Source: DATJGR01 sp963787045 (GTDB lineage: Bacteria; Pseudomonadota; Gammaproteobacteria; Pseudomonadales; Azotimanducaceae). From it: a stretch of DNA of 64,000 nucleotides. Each line of letters opens with the position of its first letter. Positions within the stretch are counted from its first letter, which is position 1. The translations under genes and the position numbers were made by a program. The stretch is from assembly GCA_963787045.1 (NCBI GenBank), contig CAWBBR010000002.1:372001-436000 (forward strand), written 5' to 3'. A model generated the notes under the pieces. That model did no database searches, had not been told where the DNA came from, and saw only the letters and a program-made list of their open reading frames with translations. This document shows positions 10,437 through 18,249 of this stretch, piece after piece.

Positions 10437-12028
10437 GCGAGGGCTCCCGATTGACTGGCGCGCTCGCGGCGGTCGATGTCGGCGATCGCGTGCAGCGCGG
10501 AATGGATCGCACCTTCCTGCCAGCCGGGATGCAGGCTCACCTGATCGCCGATCAGGTAGTGACTACCGACGGGCGCTTGAAGGCGCGGGAACCATTTCTG
10601 GTACAACTCCGGGGTCCATTCGGCCGCGCAACCGAGCATGTGGTTCATCCGGTGCCACGCCACGCTGACGCCGCTCTCGATGTAGCGGCGATAGTCCGGG
10701 TGCACCTTCTCGCCCTGGCGGATCGCCAGTTCCAGCCGATCGAGGGCTGGCAGATCGGCGAAGCGATCGCTTGCGGGTCCACCATATATGTACGCCGCGA
10801 GCAGCACGCCTTTCTTGCGATGGATGCCGTGCGACGGGTACCAGATCTGCGTGATGTCCTGCGCGGTCCAGCTGATGCCGCCGTAGATCTGCTCGCGTTC
10901 CCAGAAACGTTCGCTCGCCTGAAGGCCCAGCTTCAACAGCTTGCCGCGGCCGACCGCCGTGAAAGCGCCGCTGTAGTCGGCAGGAAAGTTGTTCGGAATA
11001 CCGGCGAGCAGGTGCATCGGAATGCAGTTGAGGCAGTAGTCGGCGGACACCTGCTGGCGTTTGCCGTGTTCGCGGTACACCACCTCGACGCGATCGTCGC
11101 GCAGCATCACCGACTGAACCTGCGCGCCGATGTGCACGCGAGAACCGACCTTCGCCATGAACGCGTCGACCACTTTGTCCATGCCGCCGACCGGTTCCAT
11201 CATCATCGGCGCCTGGTCGACGCCTTCCGCGAAGTGCATGTTCGATTGCCAGAAACTCGACTTCAGCAGTTCGCTGAAATCGAGCACGCCTTTGTGTTGC
11301 GGCGGCTCCACCATGCCGGCGTTCAGATAACCGGCGCGCGACGAACCGTGGTAGATGTGGTTCTCGTCGAGATCGCCGTACGCTCGCAGGAACGCGATCA
11401 AACGATCGGTGTCGGCCGCGTCGAGCGGCGCGTCGATCCTGTGCGCGGCGAGGCCCTTCGCGAGCAACTCCGACATGAAACCGCGCGCGTCGGTCACGTA
11501 CTCGCGGTTGCGCACCGGCTTGCCGCCGAACATCGCATCGTCCTGCACCCACGCGTTGTGGTTGTCGTTCACGAACGGCATCAACGCAACGTCGAACTCG
11601 CGGCAGTACTCGAGCAACCGTTCGTGCGTGCTCGGAATGCGCGCGGGTCCGGCGTTGAGATACAGGTCCGGATCGTCGTCGAACGGACACGTTTGCGGAT
11701 TGCCGAGTTCGTCCACCTTGTCGCCGTGGCGCAACGTCAGGTTGCGGCCGCCGGCGCGGTGCGAAGCCTCGAGCACCGTGCACTGATAGCCGGCGCGACC
11801 GAGTTCGTAAGCCGCCACCAATCCGGAGATGCCTCCACCGAGGATCAAAACGGTGCGACGGCCTCGTGCCGGTGCAATAGCAGGGCGCGCCGCGCTCGCA
11901 AAACCCGGAATGAGACCGAGCGCGGTACCGAGCCGGAACATCGCAGTGGAACCGCCGGCCGCGCCGACGCCCATGAGCAGCCGGCGCCGCGACCAGGCTG
12001 GCGTGTTGGGTGGATCGGAGTCGGACAT
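10433..12028 (-). CDS. Tat-exported flavin monoamine oxidase/dehydrogenase
   Basis: 531 residues. A twin-arginine signal (SRRRLLMG at about 13-20) precedes an FAD-binding Rossmann segment ILGGGISGLVAAYELGRAGY near residue 61, and the C-terminal flavin segment LIGDQVSLHPGWQEGAIHSALHA. It belongs to the flavin amine oxidase/L-amino-acid oxidase superfamily. The next genes, coupled by ATGA, are a di-haem cytochrome c and an exported RidA. That context argues that this enzyme passes electrons to cytochrome c, like the nicotine dehydrogenase NicA2, rather than to oxygen. The amine substrate is unknown. No promoter is obvious in the 280 bp upstream beyond the repeats noted separately. Confidence 0.88.
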   Translation of the reverse strand: MSDSDPPNTPAWSRRRLLMGVGAAGGSTAMFRLGTALGLIPGFASAARPAIAPARGRRTVLILGGGISGLVAAYELGRAGYQCTVLEASHRAGGRNLTLRHGDKVDELGNPQTCPFDDDPDLYLNAGPARIPSTHERLLEYCREFDVALMPFVNDNHNAWVQDDAMFGGKPVRNREYVTDARGFMSELLAKGLAAHRIDAPLDAADTDRLIAFLRAYGDLDENHIYHGSSRAGYLNAGMVEPPQHKGVLDFSELLKSSFWQSNMHFAEGVDQAPMMMEPVGGMDKVVDAFMAKVGSRVHIGAQVQSVMLRDDRVEVVYREHGKRQQVSADYCLNCIPMHLLAGIPNNFPADYSGAFTAVGRGKLLKLGLQASERFWEREQIYGGISWTAQDITQIWYPSHGIHRKKGVLLAAYIYGGPASDRFADLPALDRLELAIRQGEKVHPDYRRYIESGVSVAWHRMNHMLGCAAEWTPELYQKWFPRLQAPVGSHYLIGDQVSLHPGWQEGAIHSALHAIADIDRRERASQSGALA

Positions 12029-12300
12029 CGGAGCGGCTATCCCGGCGGCGTGTACAGTTCACACAGCGTACAGATTTGCATGTCGCATCTCGACCCGTGT
12101 CATATGAAAACGGTTCGAGCGGCACTCAGCGCCAAATGTGTCATGTGAAAGCATGGCGATGGCTTCGAACAGAATCCGTACGTGCCCCGCAGCGCATCAC
12201 ACACGATAGAGACGATTTCGCACGCGTCCCGCGTCTGCGAATACTCGAAATCTGACCGAACCAGCCGTGGTACTAGAGTGAGAACTCTGCCGCCAATTAC
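12029..12300. promoter_or_regulatory. Intergenic region with two direct TGTCAT(A/G)TGAAA repeats
   Basis: This gap separates the divergent oxidase operon and the ArsR operon. It holds TGTCATATGAAA at 12098-12109 and TGTCATGTGAAA at 12139-12150, 41 bp apart on the same face, each with a near-palindromic core. A pair of GTACAG hexamers about 16 bp apart lies nearer to the oxidase start. These are plausible regulator sites for the oxidase operon, but no protein can be named. No ORF here looks real. Confidence 0.35.
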
Positions 12301-12354
12301 TTAGCGTGCTTGCTAATAGAAACCGCCAACTCTACATTTAGCCTGTTTGCTAAA
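12301..12354 (+). promoter_or_regulatory. Promoter with two TTAGC-N6-GCTAA operators
   Basis: Two perfect inverted repeats, TTAGCGTGCTTGCTAA at 12301-12316 and TTTAGCCTGTTTGCTAAA at 12337-12354, flank the most likely promoter: TTGCTA (12310-12315), a 17-bp gap, TACATT (12333-12338). Both operators overlap promoter hexamers. The downstream operon ends with an ArsR-type repressor, so this looks like an autoregulated operator pair that the ArsR dimer would block. The repeats and hexamers are seen; the link to the regulator is inferred. Confidence 0.65.
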
Positions 12355-12369
12355 CGTATGGGAGGCATC

Positions 12370-12690
12370 ATGGCGAACAAAGTGATCTGCCACTATCGGG
12401 TCGCACGCGGCAACGAGAAGCAATTCGAGGCGCTGCTGAAACGACACTGGCCGACGCTGCATCAGCTGGGCCTCGTAACCGACGACCCGCCGCAGCATTT
12501 CAAAGGTAAAGAACAGGACAACGGCAAGCCGATCTACTTCGAGATTTTCGATTGGCGGGACGGCGCGGTGGATCGCGCGCACGAACACCCCGAAGTGATG
12601 GCCATCTGGGACCCGATGGACCATCTGTGCGAGAAGCGCGGCGACAAACCGAACATGGAATTTCCGCACGTCGACGTGGTGCGTGTCTAA
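12370..12690 (+). CDS. Small conserved protein, possible dimeric alpha/beta-barrel type
   Basis: 106 residues, soluble, no signal. The pattern of alternating strands (KVICHYRVARGNEKQFEALLKRHW, PIYFEIFDWRD, HVDVVRV) and the helix between them resemble the ABM/ferredoxin-like dimeric barrel proteins. I do not recognise a named family. GGAGG sits four bases before the ATG. It is the first gene of a two-gene operon with the ArsR regulator, whose GTG start lies within its last codons. It is therefore likely the regulated target, perhaps a ligand-binding or detoxifying protein. Confidence 0.75.
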   Translation: MANKVICHYRVARGNEKQFEALLKRHWPTLHQLGLVTDDPPQHFKGKEQDNGKPIYFEIFDWRDGAVDRAHEHPEVMAIWDPMDHLCEKRGDKPNMEFPHVDVVRV

Positions 12691-12976
12691 GCCGAAGGGC
12701 ATCAAGGACGTCGAGATCGCCGACAGCGTCTTTGCCGCGCTGGCGCATCCGGCGCGCCGACAGATCCTGCTCTCGGTGCACTATCGCGGCGCCTGCAACG
12801 CAGGCGAGATCGCGAACCGGTTCGAATGCAGCTGGCCCACCACGAGCCGGCATCTCGCCACGCTCGTGTCGAGCGGTCTGCTCGACGTCGAGGTGGTTGG
12901 ACGAGAGCGCATCTACAGCGCAAACGCGCGACGCGTGCAGGACGTGTTGAGCAAGTGGGCCGGCTACTTCGACTGA
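12683..12976 (+). CDS. ArsR family transcriptional regulator
   Basis: A 97-residue winged-helix repressor. The ADSVFAALAHPARRQILLSV opening and recognition helix WPTTSRHLATLVSSGLL are typical of ArsR/SmtB proteins. There is no CVC metal-binding motif in helix alpha-3 (it reads ECSWPTTS), so it probably senses an organic signal rather than arsenite. GTG 12683 overlaps the 3' end of the preceding gene by eight bases, implying coupled translation. The two palindromes upstream of the operon are the likely binding sites. Confidence 0.88.
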   Translation: MSKPKGIKDVEIADSVFAALAHPARRQILLSVHYRGACNAGEIANRFECSWPTTSRHLATLVSSGLLDVEVVGRERIYSANARRVQDVLSKWAGYFD

Positions 12977-13003
12977 GCCCGCTCTCGAGCGAACTCAGTC
13001 GAA
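12968..13003. terminator. Bidirectional stem-loop between convergent genes
   Basis: Arms TTCGACTGAG (12968-12977) and CTCAGTCGAA (12994-13003) pair perfectly. A second inner pairing CGCTC/GAGCG follows after a two-base bulge on each side. The hairpin begins in the last codons of the ArsR gene and ends nine bases before the stop of the convergent peptidase gene. No long T-run follows, so it may act as an intrinsic terminator in both directions or as an mRNA end-protecting hairpin. Confidence 0.6.
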
Positions 13004-13011
13004 ATGCGCGG

Positions 13012-14424
13012 TCAGCGTGCGCCCGCGTACGCCTTGATCAGCTGATCGAGGAACTCGCGCCCCTCGTATAACGACTGCACTCGGACGCGCTCGTTCAAGC
13101 CGTGCGCGTTCGTGGTCTCCGGGTCGGCGAAGATGCCGCTGACGCCATAGGTCGGAATGCCGTTCGGCGTGAGGAAACGGCCGTCGGTTGCGCCGGCTGC
13201 CATGGTTGGAACCACCGGCACACCGGGCCACATCTTCTGGGTCAACTTATCGATCGGGCCGAGCACCGCCTTCGTCAGCGGCGGCGGTGGCGACACTTTT
13301 TCGGGTGGATTGACGAACGTCACCTTGATGCCTTGATCGTCGACCACGCGTTCGAGCGTGAGGCGCACTTCGTCCTGCGTCACACCGGGGAAAATCCGGC
13401 AGTTCACGTTGGCGCCGGCGCGTTGCGGCAATCCGTTCGGAGCGTGTCCGCCGTCGAGCATCGTCGCAACGCAGGTGGTGTGCAGAATCGAGTTGTAGCT
13501 CGGATCGGCCTGGATGCGCGCCAACGCCGCGGCGTCGGGCGGCGTTGTCAGAATCGCCTGCATGTCGCTCGACACCTGGCCGGTCTCGATCTTCGACATG
13601 CGTTCGAAGAAACCGCGCGTTGCGTCGTTGAACTGGATCGGGAACTGGAACGCGGAAAGGCGGGTGAGGCCGGCCGCGAGACGGTAGATGGCGTTGTCTT
13701 TCACCGGTCGCGACGAATGGCCGCCGGGGTTCGTCACTTCCAGGCGATAGTCCTGATACACCTTCTCGCCGGCCTGCACGCCGTTGTAGATCCGTTCGCC
13801 TTCGCCGTTGAGGCGTCCGCCGGCGCCTTCGTTGATGGCGAGTTCGGCGTCGATCAGGTCGTGGTTGTTTTCGACCAGGTACTCCGCGCCGTCGAAATCG
13901 TACGGCGTTTCTTCGCCGCACGTCAGTGCGATCTTGATGTCGCGCGCGGGTTTGTAGCCGCTTTTCTTGTAGCGCGTCATCGCGTCGACGAAGATCGCCG
14001 CCATCGCCTTGTCGTCGGCGGTGCCGCGACCGTAGAAGTAACCGTCCTCTTCCACGAGTGTGAACGGATCGCGTACCCAGTCTTCGCGCTTGGCTTCGAC
14101 CACGTCGATGTGAGCAAGCAGCAGAATCGCCTTCGCTTTCTTGTCGGTGCCGTGCAGTACCGCCACCAGGTTGCTCTTCGTCGGCCGATCGGGCGGCGCG
14201 ATCTTGTTGATGTCGGCATCGGGGAATCCCGCGGCCTTCAGGCGTGCCGCCATCGCGTCGACCGCACCGATGCAGTTGTTCGCCGAGAGGGTGGTGTTGA
14301 TCTCGACCAGCTCTTTATAGATGGCGCGAAACTCCGTCTGCTCCGGCGTGAGCGATGCAGCGTGCGCCGCCGTACCGAGCATCATCAATGCCGTCGCCGT
14401 GATCAATCGTGCAAGCATGTCCAT
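13012..14424 (-). CDS. M20/M25/M40 family metallopeptidase, exported
   Basis: 470 residues from ATG 14424, chosen over the much longer open frame because AGGGG lies just upstream and a signal peptide follows (LITATALMMLGTAAHAA). Metal-site motifs of the M20 family are present: LLLAHIDVVEA, YGRGTADDKAM, CGEETP with the catalytic Glu pair, and a C-terminal NAHGLNE. The dimerisation insert lies around the NPGGHSSRP block. It would cleave peptides or deacylate N-acyl amino acids in the periplasm with two zinc ions. It converges with the ArsR operon. Confidence 0.9.
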   Translation of the reverse strand: MDMLARLITATALMMLGTAAHAASLTPEQTEFRAIYKELVEINTTLSANNCIGAVDAMAARLKAAGFPDADINKIAPPDRPTKSNLVAVLHGTDKKAKAILLLAHIDVVEAKREDWVRDPFTLVEEDGYFYGRGTADDKAMAAIFVDAMTRYKKSGYKPARDIKIALTCGEETPYDFDGAEYLVENNHDLIDAELAINEGAGGRLNGEGERIYNGVQAGEKVYQDYRLEVTNPGGHSSRPVKDNAIYRLAAGLTRLSAFQFPIQFNDATRGFFERMSKIETGQVSSDMQAILTTPPDAAALARIQADPSYNSILHTTCVATMLDGGHAPNGLPQRAGANVNCRIFPGVTQDEVRLTLERVVDDQGIKVTFVNPPEKVSPPPPLTKAVLGPIDKLTQKMWPGVPVVPTMAAGATDGRFLTPNGIPTYGVSGIFADPETTNAHGLNERVRVQSLYEGREFLDQLIKAYAGAR

Positions 14425-14523
14425 GTGTCCCCTGAGTATGCTGATGCGGCGAGCATAGACGCGGCTTTGTTGCGACGCCACGGTCCGCGCTACAGTGCGG
14501 CGGTCTTGAAACGGAGGCAGACC

Positions 14524-15021
14524 ATGCGGAACCGGTGGACGAAAGCATTGTTTGCGCTCGCACTGGTCGGCGTAGCGGCATGCGAGCCGCACGATCGCCG
14601 GCCCGGACAGTGGCTGCACGGCGAGGTGGTCACGCAGCCGGTGGCGGACTGGTCGTTCAGCAACGACGTCGATGAGATCTTCGTCGAGACCGCCACGTGG
14701 TATCGGGTGCCGCACTCGGTGACGACCACCGTGGTGACCAGCGAAGGCACGCTCTACGTGCCGTCGCTCTACTACGAAGGCGGCGAGTTTCCGAACGAGC
14801 GTTTCTGGAACCGGAACATCGCGCGCGATCCGAACGTACGGCTCAAGATCGGCGACAAGATCTATCCGCGCACGGCCGCGTTGGTCACCGACCCTGCCGA
14901 ACGCACGCGCGTCCTCGCCGCTTTCGCGGCCAAATACGACCGTTGGCGCGACATGCTGAAGAACGGCGACCCGGAAAAGCCGAAGATCGTGCTGTTGCGG
15001 ATGGACCCGCGCAGCGCCTGA
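14524..15021 (+). CDS. Lipoprotein, possibly split-beta-barrel flavin/deazaflavin-related
   Basis: 165 residues with a lipobox (LVGVAAC, Cys at about 20), so probably attached to a membrane on the periplasmic side. The region with SVTTTVVTSEGTLYVPS, then DPNVRLKIGDKIYPRTAALVTD and a C-terminal helical tail resembles nitroreductase-like/PNPOx split-barrel proteins. I cannot show a cofactor site, and export would be unusual for that family. It is divergent from the peptidase gene and convergent with the SCO gene. Confidence 0.68.
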   Translation: MRNRWTKALFALALVGVAACEPHDRRPGQWLHGEVVTQPVADWSFSNDVDEIFVETATWYRVPHSVTTTVVTSEGTLYVPSLYYEGGEFPNERFWNRNIARDPNVRLKIGDKIYPRTAALVTDPAERTRVLAAFAAKYDRWRDMLKNGDPEKPKIVLLRMDPRSA

Positions 15022-15025
15022 TCCG

Positions 15026-15700
15026 TCATTGCGCGGGCGGCGCGGGTTCGAGCAGCAGGGTCTGTACGTCGCTCAGAACCGTATCGGCGTGCAGGAACGA
15101 TACGCTGTAGATGTTGCGCACACGCCGCTGTTTGTCGATCAGCAGCACGCGGAGGATGTGCGAGATGGCGCCCGATTCGTCGCGATAGACCGACTGGTCG
15201 TAGGCATCGAGCGTGCTTTGCAACGCCGCGTCCGACGACCCGGTCAGAAACGTCCAATCGAAACCGGGTGCGCGCAGGCGCGCGCCGTATTCCTGCATCA
15301 CCGCCGGCGTGTCGTGCTGCGGATCGAACGACAGGCTGACGATACGCAACTGGTCGCGCAGTTTCGGGTCGGCGACAGCACGGTCCTGTACTCGTTTCAG
15401 CACGTATGCCGCCAACGGACAGCCGTTCACGTCGCTGCAGGTGGTGTAGATGAAACTCAGCAACACGACGCGATCGCCGTAGAAGTCGTAGAGGCGCTTT
15501 GAATTGCCCGCGTCGTCGAGCACGGCCCCGTCCGCCGCAACCGCAAACGGCGGCAATTGGTACGAACCGGGTAGCGGAGCAGGGAATTCGAGCGCGAAAT
15601 AGCCCGGCGCCAGTACGGTGGGCGCCGGATGCTGATGTTCGGCGTGACTTGCGCCGCTCGCCGCGAGAACTGCCGCGGCGAGCGAAACGCGCCATCGCAT
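15026..15700 (-). CDS. SCO1/SenC family copper/thiol protein
   Basis: 224 residues with a signal peptide (SLAAAVLAASGASHAEH). The thioredoxin-like SCO fold is shown by VVLLSFIYTTCSDVNGCPLAAYVLKRVQ, IVSLSFDPQHDTP and the distal metal His in ISHILRVLLID. The two copper-binding cysteines are separated by five residues (CSDVNGC) rather than the usual three, an oddity of this copy. It is coupled to the SBP56-like gene by TAATG. In methanethiol oxidase operons a SCO protein sits in this place and is thought to supply copper. Confidence 0.85.
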   Translation of the reverse strand: MRWRVSLAAAVLAASGASHAEHQHPAPTVLAPGYFALEFPAPLPGSYQLPPFAVAADGAVLDDAGNSKRLYDFYGDRVVLLSFIYTTCSDVNGCPLAAYVLKRVQDRAVADPKLRDQLRIVSLSFDPQHDTPAVMQEYGARLRAPGFDWTFLTGSSDAALQSTLDAYDQSVYRDESGAISHILRVLLIDKQRRVRNIYSVSFLHADTVLSDVQTLLLEPAPPAQ

Positions 15701-17035
15701 TATTGTTGGGCCAGTTGACCCGCCGGCGGCTTCTGACCGTACAGCGAATAGGCACCGAAACGCATCTGGTGCGGCGAGCCCAGCTTCTCCTTCACGAAGT
15801 CGATGTTGAACTGCGGTTGCAGCGCCTTGCCGTCCCACGCGTACAGTTTGAAGAACTGCAGATCGCCGCCGGTAGACGTGGTTTTGTCCCAGTTCGCGAG
15901 CAGTGACGACGTGAAGTACACGCGCTTACCGTCCCAGCTTTCGGAGACCATGTTCAGCTGCTCGCCGATCTGCTGCTCGAAGATCTGTTTTGGCGCCTGC
16001 GGATTGCGAATGTCGTACAGGTGCACTTTGCCGTCGTTCCACGTATCGACCCACAGCAGGTCGTCTTCGGCCGAGATCGAAATGTCGACCGGCAGCGGAA
16101 TTTTGCTGGCGTCGCCGATGTCGGCCACGGCCTTCGCCTGCCATTCGCCGGCTTCGTCCAGATAGATCAGCCAGATCTTCGAGGTGAGCGCCGTCGCGGT
16201 GAAGCAGTAGTTGTGGTTCGCGCCCCACGCACAGCGCAACTCGAGCGGTGCACCGGGTACGTCGAAGATCTTCTTCGGCTGCAGCGTGTGCAGATCCCAC
16301 ACCACCGCCGTGTTGCCGAAGTGCTTCATCGCTTCCGCATCGGCCATCAGCTTGCCGAGATTCATCATGTAGTTGTTCCAGCCGGCGAACGACGAGGTGA
16401 CGAGCACGTTGAGGCGCGGCAGCGCGCGCGCGTCGTAGCCGTAACCGTCGGCGAACTTGCCGGTCTTCACGGCGCCCTGCAGCGCGCCGTCGACTGGGCA
16501 TCCACGTGGTCGAGATGTACTCGCCGTCGTTGGTGTATTGCACCATCGCGGTACGGCCGCCGTGGTCCTTGTTGTTCGAAAGCCCCGTCAGCAGCATGCG
16601 ACCGGGCAGCGCATAGCTGGTGTGCGGGCCGACGACACCACCGCTCGTTTGAACGAAGTCTTCGATGGTGCGCACGAGCTTCGGTTTTGCGGGATCGGTG
16701 GAGATGTCGAAGATGAACATGCGGCTGGTATCGAGCGTGGTCGCCCAGAGGAAGCGACGATCGTCTGTGAGCCCGGTGTGGTGCGCTTCGTTGCGCCCGC
16801 CCACCGACACCTGATCCACGACCTTGCCGAAGTTCTTGGATTTCGGATTGACGTCGACGGTGACGAGCTTGTCCTGCTCGTCGCCGACGCCGACCATGCC
16901 GAGCGTCCAGACGTAGACGAAGTCTTCCTGGCCGACGATCTTCGCCATGTAAGGCGACATACAGGTTTCGTCGGCGCGAGCGGTGAGGCACAACAGGCCG
17001 GCGAGGCACAACGCAGTGAAACTGGTTCTTTTCAT
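15700..17035 (-). CDS. mtoX: Selenium-binding-protein-like (SBP56) methanethiol oxidase candidate (frameshift)
   Basis: About 445 residues after repair, with signal peptide FTALCLAGLLCLTARADE, so periplasmic. The SBP56 beta-propeller blocks are recognisable: ETCMSPYMAK at the mature N terminus, NEAHHTGLTDDRRFL, SSFAGWNNYMMNLGK, and a terminal SPHQMRFGAYSLYGQKPP. The His-rich segments match the copper-binding His residues of MtoX. Near 16490 one extra base splits the gene (TTWMP/VDGALQGAVKTGKFADG). With SCO downstream and a MauG-like cytochrome divergent, the set resembles the methanethiol oxidase operon of Hyphomicrobium. The enzyme would turn methanethiol into formaldehyde, sulfide and peroxide. 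Confidence 0.78.
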
Positions 17036-17073
17036 GGGTCTTCTCCTGCTTCCCGCCCTGCATACTACTCGCC

Positions 17074-18174
17074 ATGAGTGACAGGTCTACCCTGAGCTGG
17101 GTCGTCTGTGCGGTGCTCGCGTTCTGCACCAATGTGCGTGCGGCGGAACCGCCGCTGGGATTGCCGGCGTTACCCGACCCGCAACCGAAGAAGGCCGCAG
17201 TAGACCTCGGCCGCAAGCTGTTCTTCGACCGGCGCCTGTCGTTCAACGGCACGCTGTCGTGCGGCATGTGTCACGTGCCGGAACAGGGCTTCACGCAGAA
17301 CGAGCTGGCGACGCCGGTGGGATTCGGCGGCCTCTCGGTGAAGCGCAACGCACCGGCGTTGTACAACGTGGCGTACCGGCCGCGGCTGTTTCACGACGGT
17401 CGCGAGAGCAAGCTCGAACTGCAGATCTGGTCGCCGCTGCTTGCAGCCAACGAGATGGCCAACCCGTCGATCGGCAGTGTGCTGGAACGCATAGTGCTGA
17501 TGCCGGAATACGCGAACGCATTCGTCGACGCATACGGTGAAGGCCCCAACGTGGACAACGTAGGGCGTGCGCTGGCGGCGTATGAGCGCACGCTGATCTC
17601 CGGCGATTCTCCGTTCGATCGCTGGTATTTCGGGCGCGACGAATCGGCGCTGACGGCGCCGCAGCGTCGCGGTTTCGAAGCATTCCGCAACCGCGGTTGC
17701 GTTGCGTGCCACACGATCGCCGAACACTCGGCGCAGTTCAGCGACGATCTGTACCACGACACCGGCCTCGGCTACGCAGCAACGATGCGGCGCGCGCCCA
17801 AACAACTTCAACTCGCGCCCGGTGAGGTGGTGACGCTGACGACGTCGATAGAGGTGCCCGTGGCGAACGACCTGGGGCGCTACGAAGCCACGCTGCAGCC
17901 GAATGACCGCTGGCGCTATCGCACACCGACGCTTCGCAACGTGGCCCTCACGGCGCCGTACATGCACGACGGCAGCCGCGCGACGCTCGGGGATGTCGTC
18001 GACTATTACGCAGCCGGCGGGGTGGAGCACGACGGACTCGATCCGCTGCTGAAGGGATTCGAGCCGAGCGACGAGGAACGCGCCGATCTCGTCGCATTTC
18101 TCGAGTCGCTGACCGGGTCGAACGTCGCGGCGCTGGCCGTCGACGCACGCACCGCACCGATCGGAGACCGTTGA
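17074..18174 (+). CDS. MauG/cytochrome c peroxidase-like di-haem protein
   Basis: 366 residues, exported (WVVCAVLAFCTNVRAAE). Two haem c sites: CGMCH at residues 63-67 and CVACH at 209-213. Conserved di-haem peroxidase segments include LGRKLFFDRRLSFNGTLSC, NAPALYNVAYRPRLFHDGR, and YRTPTLRNVALTAPYMHDG near the end. Members either reduce peroxide or, as MauG, mature another enzyme by oxidation. It starts only 38 bp from the divergent SBP56-like gene, so the two share a promoter region. This supports a maturase or peroxide-removal role for that enzyme. Confidence 0.88.
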   Translation: MSDRSTLSWVVCAVLAFCTNVRAAEPPLGLPALPDPQPKKAAVDLGRKLFFDRRLSFNGTLSCGMCHVPEQGFTQNELATPVGFGGLSVKRNAPALYNVAYRPRLFHDGRESKLELQIWSPLLAANEMANPSIGSVLERIVLMPEYANAFVDAYGEGPNVDNVGRALAAYERTLISGDSPFDRWYFGRDESALTAPQRRGFEAFRNRGCVACHTIAEHSAQFSDDLYHDTGLGYAATMRRAPKQLQLAPGEVVTLTTSIEVPVANDLGRYEATLQPNDRWRYRTPTLRNVALTAPYMHDGSRATLGDVVDYYAAGGVEHDGLDPLLKGFEPSDEERADLVAFLESLTGSNVAALAVDARTAPIGDR

Positions 18175-18249
18175 TCCACGAACGGGCTTCCCTGCGACCG
18201 CGACCTGAGTGACCATCGGCTCCCCAGATTCCGTATAGGTAGTTCGCTC

